Source: Actinomadura latina NBRC 106108
Lineage (GTDB): Bacteria > Actinomycetota > Actinomycetes > Streptosporangiales > Streptosporangiaceae
DNA length: 64,000 nucleotides
Direction of reading: 5' to 3'
Assembly (NCBI RefSeq): GCF_001552195.1
Contig: NZ_BCQS01000008.1
Span: 186,001-250,000, forward strand
Shown piece by piece: positions 7,632 through 16,024 of this stretch. The notes beneath the pieces were generated by a model. The model was not told the origin of the DNA, did no database searches, and saw only the letters and a list, made by a program, of their open reading frames with translations. Numbering within the stretch: position 1 is the first letter of the stretch; the number at the start of each line of letters is the position of its first letter. Both the position numbers and the translations under genes were made by a program.

Positions 7632-10535
7632 ATGTACGAGACCAAGCGGCACGAGCGCACCGAGGGCGCGGCTCCGCCCGCGGGCGGATACGAGCGCTAC
7701 GTGGGCGGCAGTCCCGAGGTCGAGCGGGTGCTCTTCGAGAAACTCGCCCGCGACATCATGCGCGTCCAGTTGAAGATCAGGAAGCGCGCCGGCGCGGCGG
7801 GGATCGAGCGCACCTTCCACGCGAAGGCGATCCTCGGCGTCGAGAACGCCACGCTGACGTTCCGGCCCGATCTTCCCGGCGACCTGTGCGCCGGATTCGC
7901 CCGGCCCGGCGCCGCCTACCCGGTCATCGTCCGGCTGTCCAACGCGAGCGGCGCGCGGCAACCGGACTTCGCGCCCGACCTGCGCGGTGCGGCGCTGCGG
8001 ATCCAGGCGGGCCCCGCGGAGGTCCACGACCTCCTCATGACGAACCATCCGGTCTCGCACGCGCGGAACGCGCGCGAGTTCGTCGAGTTCGCCAAGGCGA
8101 TGGCGGGCGCGGACACGACTCTGCGCAAGGGGGTGGCGCTGTTCCTGAAGCTGCCCGCGGCGGTGGGCTGGTCCACCGCCGCGCGCATGCGGCGGAACGT
8201 GACCGCGGGCGCCCGGCACAAGGTGCGGAGCCTCGCGCTGGAGACGTACTGGAGCCGCGGCGCGATCATGTGGGGCGACGCCGGACCGGTGCGCTTCCGG
8301 CTCAGGCCCGCCGCGGGAGCGGCCCCGGCACCGCCGCCGTCGCAGACCGATCCCGACTACCTCGCCCATGAGATCTCCGCCCGGCTCGCCGCCGCGGACA
8401 TCACGTTCGAACTGGCCGTGCAGCGCTACACGGATCCCCGCCGGACGCCCATCGAGGACGGCGCCGCCGACTGGGCGGACGAGGACGCACCGGTCGTCCC
8501 GGTGGCGACGCTGACGATCCCCGGGCAGGACCTCGACACCGCGGACGCGCGCGCCGCCGCGGCCCGGATCGACGAACTCGCGTTCGACCCCTGGAACACC
8601 ACCGACGAGTTCCGGCCGCTCGGCAACCTGAACCGCGCCCGCAAGGCCGCGTACGAGGCGTCCAGCGCCCATCGCCGGGGGTTCCGGTTCAGCGCGCCGC
8701 CGCCGAAGCGCAACGTCGTCGCCGGGCGGCTCCTGCGGTCGGGCTTCCGTGCGCTCAACCGGCGCGTCCCCTGGCACCGGCTGCCGACCTCGGCCGGGCT
8801 CCTCAACCTCGAAACCGTCCGGCAGGAGCTGCGCCGCCGCAACCTCATCGACACCGAGGCCCGCGAGGCCCCGCCGGACGCCCGTCCCGTGCCGCCCCCG
8901 CCCGTCGACGAGCAACTGCGGGTCAGGCGCAGCTACGACGGCACCTACAACGACCTGTCCGCGCCGATGATGGGCTCGATCGGCTCGGCGTTCGGCCGCA
9001 ATCTCGCTCCGGTCCACCGGCCCGATCTCTTCGACGAGCCCAACCCGGTGACCGTCAGCAGGGAGCTGCTCCACCGCAGGGCGTTCGTCCCGGCACGGTC
9101 GCTGAACGTCATCGCCGCCGCGTGGATCCAGTTCCAGGTGCACGACTGGGTCGCGCACAAGCGGTACCCGACCGGGACGAGGGACGTCGAGGTGCCGCTG
9201 CCGCCCGGTATGACATGGCACAACACCCCGGGCGGAGCGGCCGAGAACGTGATGCGCTTCGCCGACAACGAGGGCGTCCACCCGGCGGACGGCCCGCCGA
9301 CCCTGTTCGCCAACACCGCCTCCCACTGGTGGGACGGGTCGGAGGTCTACGGCGGCGACGAGACCATGGCCCGGTCCCTGCGGGAGCCGGACGGCGGCGC
9401 CGCCCTGCGCCTGGAGAACGGGCACCTGCCGGGGGACGCGGCCGGCATCCCGCTCACCGGCTTCCGGGAGAACTGGTGGCTCGGCCTCAGCGCCATGCAC
9501 ACCCTCTTCGCCCGTGAGCACAACACCGTGTGCGAGGCCCTGCGGAGCGAGTACCCCCGCATGGACGAGGACGCCGTCTACCACACCGCGAGGCTCATCG
9601 TCTCGGCCCTCATCGCCAAGATCCACACCGTCGAGTGGACCCCGGCCATCCTCGCCACCGACCTGATCGAGATCGGGCTGAACGCCAACTGGTCGGGCCC
9701 GCCGCGGAACTGGCTGACCCGGCTGGGGCTGTGGCTGGTCGACGCGCACGCCCTCACCGGCATCCCCGGGACGCTGCCGGACCACCACGCGGCGCCCTAC
9801 TCGCTCACCGAGGACTTCGTCACCGTCTACCGGATGCATCCGCTGATCCCGGACGACTACGAGATGGCCGACCACGCGTCCGGCCGGACGCTCCGCACCC
9901 TGGGCTTCAACGACGTGCAGGGCGGCGCGACCGAGGGGGTCATGCGCGGCGTCGGGCTGGCGAACTCGCTCTACTCGTTCGGCATCGCCAACCCGGGCGC
10001 GATCACCCTGTACAACTACCCGCGCGCGCTGCAGGCGTTCGAGCGGGACGGCGAGGTGATCGACCTGTCCGTCGTCGACCTCGTGCGCACCCGCCGGCGC
10101 GGCGTCCCGCGCTACAACGACTTCCGCGCCGGCCTGCACAAGCCGCGCATCCGGAGCTTCGAGGAGCTGAGCGACGATCCGGAGACGGTGGCGCGGCTCG
10201 GCGACGTCTACCGGACGGTCGACGAGATCGACACCATGGTCGGGCTCTTCGCGGAGAACCCGCCCGAGGGCTTCGGCTTCAGCGACACGGCCTTCCGCAT
10301 CTTCATCCTCATGGCCAGCCGACGGCTGCAGAGCGACCGCTTCCTCACCGTCGACTTCCGGCCCGAGATCTACACGCCGCTCGGCCTGGACTGGATCGAA
10401 CGCAACGGCATGACGAGCGTCATCCTGCGCCACTGCCCCGAACTGGCCGCCGTCCTGCCGAGGACCACCAGCGCGTTCGCGCCGTGGCGGCGGGCCGCCG
10501 CGGACGGGCCCGCATCCGGCGCCCGGCGCGGCTGA
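7632..10535 (+). CDS. Catalase-related domain fused to COX/alpha-dioxygenase-like haem domain
   Basis: A 967-residue two-domain haem protein. Residues about 20-350 match the catalase-related y4iL-like family: RTFHAKA with distal His63, PVIVRLSNASG (95-107), TNHP (137-140) where catalases have NNTP, and AFDPWN...FRPLGNLNRAR (317-337). Residues about 430-960 match animal-type haem peroxidases of the alpha-dioxygenase/cyclooxygenase branch: distal His504 in FQVHDW, FAREHN at 627-631, and VYRMHPLIPD, where Tyr733 stands three residues before proximal His736 as in COX (YHWH). The retained Tyr suggests fatty-acid dioxygenation to a hydroperoxide, which the N-terminal domain could then convert. No signal peptide is seen. 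Start ATG 7632 follows a G-rich ribosome site. First gene of a four-gene operon. Confidence 0.82.
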   Translation: MYETKRHERTEGAAPPAGGYERYVGGSPEVERVLFEKLARDIMRVQLKIRKRAGAAGIERTFHAKAILGVENATLTFRPDLPGDLCAGFARPGAAYPVIVRLSNASGARQPDFAPDLRGAALRIQAGPAEVHDLLMTNHPVSHARNAREFVEFAKAMAGADTTLRKGVALFLKLPAAVGWSTAARMRRNVTAGARHKVRSLALETYWSRGAIMWGDAGPVRFRLRPAAGAAPAPPPSQTDPDYLAHEISARLAAADITFELAVQRYTDPRRTPIEDGAADWADEDAPVVPVATLTIPGQDLDTADARAAAARIDELAFDPWNTTDEFRPLGNLNRARKAAYEASSAHRRGFRFSAPPPKRNVVAGRLLRSGFRALNRRVPWHRLPTSAGLLNLETVRQELRRRNLIDTEAREAPPDARPVPPPPVDEQLRVRRSYDGTYNDLSAPMMGSIGSAFGRNLAPVHRPDLFDEPNPVTVSRELLHRRAFVPARSLNVIAAAWIQFQVHDWVAHKRYPTGTRDVEVPLPPGMTWHNTPGGAAENVMRFADNEGVHPADGPPTLFANTASHWWDGSEVYGGDETMARSLREPDGGAALRLENGHLPGDAAGIPLTGFRENWWLGLSAMHTLFAREHNTVCEALRSEYPRMDEDAVYHTARLIVSALIAKIHTVEWTPAILATDLIEIGLNANWSGPPRNWLTRLGLWLVDAHALTGIPGTLPDHHAAPYSLTEDFVTVYRMHPLIPDDYEMADHASGRTLRTLGFNDVQGGATEGVMRGVGLANSLYSFGIANPGAITLYNYPRALQAFERDGEVIDLSVVDLVRTRRRGVPRYNDFRAGLHKPRIRSFEELSDDPETVARLGDVYRTVDEIDTMVGLFAENPPEGFGFSDTAFRIFILMASRRLQSDRFLTVDFRPEIYTPLGLDWIERNGMTSVILRHCPELAAVLPRTTSAFAPWRRAAADGPASGARRG

Positions 10536-10548
10536 GAAGGAGGACGAC

Positions 10549-11946
10549 ATGTCCGTGGACCACCTGACCGGCCACCGGGGCCTCGCGGCGCTCCGCTCCC
10601 AGCCGGTGCTGGAGACCATCTGGCGGCGGCGGACCCACCGGGTCAGCCGGGGCGCGGACGTGCCCGCCGGGTCGATGAGCTACCGCTCCCCGCACCGTCC
10701 GATGCCGCTGGAGGAACTGGAGGAGGCGGTCCTCATCGCGCTCACCGGCTGCTCCGGCCTGACCATGCCGGACCGCCTGTTCGAGGACCCGCGGGACGGG
10801 ACGTCCATCATGGCGAAGCCGAACCTCACCATGGCCGGGCGGACGGCGGGCAGCCCCGACAACGCGCAGGGCACCCACTTCTTCATGATCAACGACAGCG
10901 GGACCTACTACCTGCGGAAACTGCCGCCGTCCCCGGGGAGCCCGCTCGACGCCGACGCGCTGCTCGACCGGGCGCGGCAGGCCAAGGTGAAGGTTCTGGA
11001 CCACCGCCTCGACGTGGCGGAGGGCAAGCGCGACTTCCCGGCCTACCTGGACTCCAACCGCTTCCTGTCCAACATCCCGGGAACGACGGTCTTCTTCCCT
11101 GTCGTCGACCTCTCCCACCAGTACATCAACGCGCTGATGTATCTGCTCACCCAGCCGGAGGGGGCCAGGCCCGTCATTCTCGACGACCGCAACTTCTACC
11201 GCCCGGCGGGCGTGCGGAAATGGGTGCGGAACGGTTTCCTGAACGCCGACATCAAACTGCCGCTCGGCGCTCTCGGGCCGATGCGCACCCAGGTCGAGGC
11301 CGACCTGCTCCTGCAGAACATGATGCTGGTCGCGGACGCGATGGGCATGGGCGCCTGGATCCACGCCACGCTCCATCCGCTGATCGCGCTGGGCGATCCG
11401 AAGTTCTCCGGCACCTACGGCCGGATGCTGGGATTCGACTTCGTCACGCCGCGCTTCCGTCCCGCCGACATCCTGCGCTGGCACATACCGCTGCCGAAGT
11501 ACGCCTCGGCGCGCTCCCATCCGGTCGGGCTGCGGGTACGCGGGGAGCACCTCATCAAGGCCGCCTGCCCGCCCAACTACCCGTCCATGGAGAAGGCGGT
11601 CGACGCCGTCATCGCGGCGAAGTTCGGGCCGGACGGCGTCTACGCCGACAAGGACCTCTTCGCCCGCATCTACAAGGGCGACTACGGCCGGAAGTACCTG
11701 GCCGAGGCGAGCGCGTACGACCAGCGGGTGATCGACTGCGCCCGCGACATCTGCACCTACATCCACGACACGCACGGGCGGTTCCCGGCACACGCCGACG
11801 CAATTCACGTGCCCGGCATCTGGCTCCAGACGCACCACATCGAGTCGGAGTACTACGAGCGCTTCTTCGCCAACGGGACGACCGACGCGCACGCCCGGCA
11901 TGCCGAGCGGTGGCACGGCTCCCCGGACGGCGGGCCGCCGCCGTGA
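10549..11946 (+). CDS. Nitroreductase-like protein of unknown substrate
   Basis: A 465-residue protein starting 13 nt after the fusion gene behind an AAGGAGG ribosome site. An early segment (RRTHRVSRG...SYRSPHRPMPLEELEEAVLIAL pattern, about residues 26-66) and a central one (LLLQNMMLVADAMGMGAWI, about 257-275) resemble FMN-dependent nitroreductases, which reduce nitro, enone or quinone groups with NAD(P)H. The protein is about twice the usual nitroreductase length, with large insertions and a His/Tyr-rich C-terminus. I am confident it is a real gene but only moderately sure of the family. In context it may reduce an oxygenated lipid product. Confidence 0.6.
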   Translation: MSVDHLTGHRGLAALRSQPVLETIWRRRTHRVSRGADVPAGSMSYRSPHRPMPLEELEEAVLIALTGCSGLTMPDRLFEDPRDGTSIMAKPNLTMAGRTAGSPDNAQGTHFFMINDSGTYYLRKLPPSPGSPLDADALLDRARQAKVKVLDHRLDVAEGKRDFPAYLDSNRFLSNIPGTTVFFPVVDLSHQYINALMYLLTQPEGARPVILDDRNFYRPAGVRKWVRNGFLNADIKLPLGALGPMRTQVEADLLLQNMMLVADAMGMGAWIHATLHPLIALGDPKFSGTYGRMLGFDFVTPRFRPADILRWHIPLPKYASARSHPVGLRVRGEHLIKAACPPNYPSMEKAVDAVIAAKFGPDGVYADKDLFARIYKGDYGRKYLAEASAYDQRVIDCARDICTYIHDTHGRFPAHADAIHVPGIWLQTHHIESEYYERFFANGTTDAHARHAERWHGSPDGGPPP

Positions 11947-11998
11947 ATCCACGCGGGCGGCGGCTCCCGGCCGCGGCCTGACAGAAAGGGGTGGGCCG

Positions 11999-13708
11999 AT
12001 GCAGGTCTACGAAGCCATCGTCCAAGGCCTGGAGGACATCGGTGTCGAGGCCGCCTTCGGCGGCGCCGGGGAGAACGCCGCCGGGCTCATGCTGGCGCTG
12101 GACCACTCGCGGCGGATCCGGCCGATCATCGCGCGGCACGAGCAGGCCGCGTCCTTCATGGCGTGCGGGTACGCGATGTACACCGGCAAGCTGGGCTTCT
12201 GCTTCGCGACCGCCGGGCCGGGGGCCTTCAACCTGTTCTCCGGTCTGGCCGTGGCGATGTCCGACTCCTATCCCGTCCTCGCCGTCTCGGGGTACGCGTC
12301 CCGGAAATGGCAGGGGTGGGGGTCGCTCAACGAGACCTCCGGCCTGAACAGGACGCCCGACTCGCGGGCCATGTTCGCGGCCGCGACCAAGAAGTCGTTC
12401 CTGCTCGCCGACGCCGCCGACACGTGCGACGTGGTCGAGGAGGCGGTGAACATCGCGTTCGGCGGGCGGCCGGGGCCGGTGCACATCCACGTGCCCGAGG
12501 ATCTGACCGAACGCGGGGTCGAGGTCGGGGACGTCCGGCCCGTCCGGCTCGATGTCGCGCCGGTCCTGCCCGATCCGGTCCGCGTGGACGAGATCGCGTC
12601 CGTCCTGGCGGACGCGATCGAGAACCGCAGGCGCATCGTGGCGCTGGTGGGGTTCGGCGCCGTCCGGAGCGGGGCGGGGGAGGAGATCAGGCGGCTCATC
12701 GAGAGGTTCCAGATCCCGCTGCTGACCACGCTCGACGGCAAGGGCATCGTGTCGGAGGGGCATCCCCTCTCGGTGGGCGTCTTCGCCGACAGCGGCCATG
12801 CGAGCGCCTGGAAGGCCTTCCGGGAGGCCGATGTCGTGCTCGCCGTCGGGAACGCCTTCAACCAGCACGCCACGTTCAACTACCGCCCGGACCTGCTCGA
12901 CGGCAAGACGCTCATCCACGTGAACATCAGCGACACCGAGTTCCGCAAGGCGTTCAGGCCCGACCACGAGCTCCTGTCCGACGCCCGGCCGGCGGTGGCG
13001 GCGCTGGCCGACGCCCTGGAGAAGAAGGTGGGCGAGGTCCCGGCCGCCGAGGTCGATGGCAGGGACTGGGAGGCCCGGCACATCGTCCACCTCACCGGGA
13101 AGATCCACCCCGGGGAGCTCGCGCAGGCGATCGGCCGGATGCTGCCGGACCGCGCGATCCTGCTCGCGGACGCCGGCGCGCACCTGGCCTGGCTCGGCTA
13201 CTACGTGGAGCTCCAGGACGGCCAGAACTTCCGCAAGGCCGGTTCGTTCGGGCCGATGGCCGGGCACGTCAACGGCGCCATCGGCCTGAAGGTCGCCCAC
13301 CCGGACCGGACGGTCGTCGTCGGCTGCGGCGACGGGTGCTACTCGCTGTCCGGCTTCGAGCTGATGACCGCCGTGGAACACGACATCCCGGTGATCTGGG
13401 TCATCTTCGACGACCGGGAGTTCAAGCTGATCAAGATCTTCCAGGTCGCCACCTACGGCGAGTCCGCGCTCGTCGAGTTCGAGAACCCGGACTTCGCCGC
13501 GTACGCCCGGGCCTGCGGCGCCGACGGCCACCGCGTGGAGACGCTGGACGAGTTCGAGGACGCGTTCCGCACGGCGCTGGCCTCGGGCCGTCCCACGGTC
13601 ATCGACGCCGTCATCACCCGGTGGGCCATTCCGCACTACAGCCCCTCGCCCGACGGCGTGATCGCCGGCCTGGTCGAGACCTTCGAGGAACGCTTCCGCG
13701 ACCGATGA
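11999..13708 (+). CDS. Thiamine diphosphate-dependent enzyme (acetolactate synthase/2-hydroxyacyl lyase family)
   Basis: A 569-residue ThDP enzyme with the full three-domain layout: N-terminal PYR domain with catalytic Glu in ARHEQAASFMACGYA, a central domain, and a C-terminal PP domain with the GDG motif in GCGDGCYSLSGFEL. The motif normally closes with NN, but here it closes with FDD, a possible change in Mg2+ coordination. The family includes acetolactate synthase, benzaldehyde lyase, oxalyl-CoA decarboxylase and 2-hydroxyacyl-CoA lyase, which cleaves 2-hydroxy fatty acyl chains. Start ATG 11999 follows AAAGGGG. The setting next to an alpha-dioxygenase-like protein favours a carbon-chain-shortening lyase, as inference. 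Confidence 0.85.
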   Translation: MQVYEAIVQGLEDIGVEAAFGGAGENAAGLMLALDHSRRIRPIIARHEQAASFMACGYAMYTGKLGFCFATAGPGAFNLFSGLAVAMSDSYPVLAVSGYASRKWQGWGSLNETSGLNRTPDSRAMFAAATKKSFLLADAADTCDVVEEAVNIAFGGRPGPVHIHVPEDLTERGVEVGDVRPVRLDVAPVLPDPVRVDEIASVLADAIENRRRIVALVGFGAVRSGAGEEIRRLIERFQIPLLTTLDGKGIVSEGHPLSVGVFADSGHASAWKAFREADVVLAVGNAFNQHATFNYRPDLLDGKTLIHVNISDTEFRKAFRPDHELLSDARPAVAALADALEKKVGEVPAAEVDGRDWEARHIVHLTGKIHPGELAQAIGRMLPDRAILLADAGAHLAWLGYYVELQDGQNFRKAGSFGPMAGHVNGAIGLKVAHPDRTVVVGCGDGCYSLSGFELMTAVEHDIPVIWVIFDDREFKLIKIFQVATYGESALVEFENPDFAAYARACGADGHRVETLDEFEDAFRTALASGRPTVIDAVITRWAIPHYSPSPDGVIAGLVETFEERFRDR

Positions 13709-13728
13709 CGCCATTCACGGAGGAACGC

Positions 13729-15363
13729 ATGCGGCATCTCATCATGTGCTGCGACGGCACCTGGAACACGCCGGAAATGGAATCCGTCACCAACGTGCGG
13801 CGGCTGTACAACGCCCTCGACCGCGCGGACGAGGACGGTCACCGGCAGTCGGCCTGCTACCAGCCGGGCGTGGGCTCCCTGCGGAACAGGCTGCTGGGCG
13901 GCGCGTTCGGGCTGGGGCTGTCGGACAACGTGATGGACGCCTACCGCTGGCTGGCCGGCGAGTACCGTCCGGGCGACCGCATCTGGCTGTTCGGTTTCAG
14001 CCGCGGCGCGTACACGGCGCGCAGCCTCGCCGGCATGATCTCGGCCTGCGGGCTGATCGACACCACCGCGCTGGACGAGGCGGCGGTCCGCGCGGAGATC
14101 ACGCATGTCTACGATCACGGCTACCGTCAGCGCGGGACCAGCCGGCTTTGGCGGCGCGGCCTGGCCTTCCGCTACGACCCGGACGACCGGGAGCAGATCC
14201 CGGTGTACTTCGTCGGAGTGTGGGACACCGTCGGCTCGCTCGGCGTCCCCGACTACCTGGGCTGGCTGAACCTGCTCGACCCGTCCCGCGGCCATGACTT
14301 CCACGACCTGAGACTCAACCCGTACATCAAGCACGCGCGGCACGCCGTGGCCATGGACGAACGCCGCGGACCCTACGTCCCGACATTGTGGGCCGAGCCG
14401 TTCACCAGCGGGCAGGACGTCAAGCAGGTGTGGTTCCCCGGCAGCCACAAGGACGTGGGCGGCGGCCACCTCCGCACGGGCCTGAGCAACGGCGCGCTCC
14501 AATGGATGATCGACGAGGTGCGGGGCGTCGACCTCCCGCTCGGCTTCCGCAGGACGATGCTGGAGCAGATCCGGCCCGATCCCCTCGACGCCCTCCACGA
14601 CGACGACCGCGGCATGATCGGCGTGGTCGAGCCCCTGGCCGACCTCAAGCTGAGGCCGCTGCTCGAAGTCGCGCTCCAGCCGCGTCCCCGCGCGGTGCCC
14701 AAGATCGACCCGAGCACGCGCGACCCGGAGGTCCACCAGTCGGTGTACGACCGGCAGCGGACGCCGTCCATCACCATGGGACCGTACCGGCCCACCAGGG
14801 TCCTCGCCCCGGGGCGGCCGGAGACCGTCGAGGTGTTCGCCGGTGAGCCGTGGAACGAGACCGGCCTCTACCTGGAGGCCGGCGAGTACGACTTCACCGC
14901 CGAGGGGGAGTGGCTGGACGGCGGCATCGTGTCGGGCCCCGCCGGCACCGGCGGGCTGCGCCGCTTCAACCCGCTGACCGAGCGGCTCCGGCTCGTGCGC
15001 ACCCTGCTCGGCGGGGTCGAGCGGCTCTTCTGCGCGGCGTCCGGGAACCGGGCGGCCCACTCGCCCGGCGCGCGCCGCGACGTGCGCCTCCCGTGGATGT
15101 CGCTCGTCGGCGTCGTCGCCAACGACGCGGTACGCGTGAAGGGCGAGATCACCGCCCATGAGCACTTCGCGATCGGCACGGGAACGCGCCGGCGGGTACG
15201 CAAGAGCGGCTACCTCTACACGTTCGCCAACGACGCCTGGGGGTCCAGCGGCAACAACCGGGGCAGCGTGCGTCTCACCGTGACCATGGCCTCCGCGGGC
15301 CGGAGCGACCGCCCCCGCGAGCCCCTCACCGCCCTCGCGCCGGAACGCGCACCACGACCATGA
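13729..15363 (+). CDS. DUF2235 alpha/beta hydrolase (Tle1-like phospholipase family)
   Basis: A 544-residue DUF2235 protein. The N-terminal half has the family signatures CCDGTWNT near the start, the nucleophile elbow GFSRGAYTARSLAG (about residues 91-104), GVWDTVGSLG and WFPGSHKDVGGGH. These give Ser, Asp and His for a lipase-type triad. The C-terminal ~170 residues are a separate beta-rich region. DUF2235 proteins include type VI secretion phospholipases (Tle1) and fungal homologues; no secretion signal is seen here. I start at ATG 13729 after GGAGG (13719-13723); ATG 13705 overlapping the previous stop is possible. Could release fatty acids for the dioxygenase. Confidence 0.85.
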   Translation: MRHLIMCCDGTWNTPEMESVTNVRRLYNALDRADEDGHRQSACYQPGVGSLRNRLLGGAFGLGLSDNVMDAYRWLAGEYRPGDRIWLFGFSRGAYTARSLAGMISACGLIDTTALDEAAVRAEITHVYDHGYRQRGTSRLWRRGLAFRYDPDDREQIPVYFVGVWDTVGSLGVPDYLGWLNLLDPSRGHDFHDLRLNPYIKHARHAVAMDERRGPYVPTLWAEPFTSGQDVKQVWFPGSHKDVGGGHLRTGLSNGALQWMIDEVRGVDLPLGFRRTMLEQIRPDPLDALHDDDRGMIGVVEPLADLKLRPLLEVALQPRPRAVPKIDPSTRDPEVHQSVYDRQRTPSITMGPYRPTRVLAPGRPETVEVFAGEPWNETGLYLEAGEYDFTAEGEWLDGGIVSGPAGTGGLRRFNPLTERLRLVRTLLGGVERLFCAASGNRAAHSPGARRDVRLPWMSLVGVVANDAVRVKGEITAHEHFAIGTGTRRRVRKSGYLYTFANDAWGSSGNNRGSVRLTVTMASAGRSDRPREPLTALAPERAPRP

Positions 15364-15373
15364 GCCGACCGGA

Positions 15374-16024
15374 TCACGCCGGGTCACGGTTTTGGGCGGC
15401 GAGTGCGGTCTTCGTCAGTTTCTCCATGCGCCGGCACGCCCGTGCGTAGAACCTGACCTGGGTGACGCGGCCGAAGAGGACGAAGCCGAGACGGACGACG
15501 GGGTTCGGGATGGATCCCCGCTGCGAAAAGGCGTGGATGTGGAATTCCACCTCGCCGGTGTCGAGCCATTTGCGGACCTCCTGGTCCATCTGGCCGCGTT
15601 CGAGGTGCCCCTTCAGCGTCCGGTAGTTCCAGCCCCATACTCTCGCCCGGCGGCCGTTCTGCTCGATATATCCGTCGACGACGTCCCCGACGCGCAGCCC
15701 GAGATAGAAGCGCAGGCCGTAGAAGCGGCCTTCGAGGAGCATGTCCCGCCCCGGTTCGGGCGGGCCCGAACTGCAGACTTCCCGGATGATGGAACGGTCG
15801 GCGTACTGGTAGTCGCGCACCAGGCGGCGTGCGATCTCCCAGCTTCCGCCCGGAACCGGCGGCCCCGGCGGCTCGCCCGGCAGCGGCTGCCGGTAGTCGT
15901 CGACATGCCAGCCGTTCTGAGGCCTGCTCATGTCGTGCTGCTCCGGATCGAAGTTGAGGGGGAGCTCGCGCAGTTCGGCGCGCCGCCGCAGCATCCGCTG
16001 CTGGACGCGGGTGCTCCCCCTCAT
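15374..16024 (-). CDS. DUF1990 family protein
   Basis: A 216-residue protein whose body matches DUF1990: GRFYGLRFYLGLRVGDVVDGYIEQNGRR, WGWNYRTLKGHLERGQMDQEVRKWLDTGEVEFHIHAFSQRG type segments (each seen in part), ending in an arginine-rich helix. Function is unknown; related proteins resemble START/SRPBCC-like lipid or hydrophobic-ligand binders. The ATG overlaps the stop of the upstream DUF1990 protein by 4 bp, and an AAGGAC ribosome site precedes it. It converges on the DUF2235 gene. Role in the lipid-oxidation neighbourhood is possible but unproven. Confidence 0.75.
   Translation of the reverse strand: MRGSTRVQQRMLRRRAELRELPLNFDPEQHDMSRPQNGWHVDDYRQPLPGEPPGPPVPGGSWEIARRLVRDYQYADRSIIREVCSSGPPEPGRDMLLEGRFYGLRFYLGLRVGDVVDGYIEQNGRRARVWGWNYRTLKGHLERGQMDQEVRKWLDTGEVEFHIHAFSQRGSIPNPVVRLGFVLFGRVTQVRFYARACRRMEKLTKTALAAQNRDPA

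Noticed and set aside
7500..10619. A 1039-codon open frame on the minus strand
   Set aside because: It is the antisense of the catalase/dioxygenase gene; high GC3 leaves opposite-strand frames open. Its residues are Arg/Gly/Val/Asp-rich with no family motif.
12163..13728. Long N-terminal extension of the DUF2235 frame
   Set aside because: It overlaps the ThDP gene in another frame and is Arg/Gly-rich. GGAGG before ATG 13729 marks the real start.
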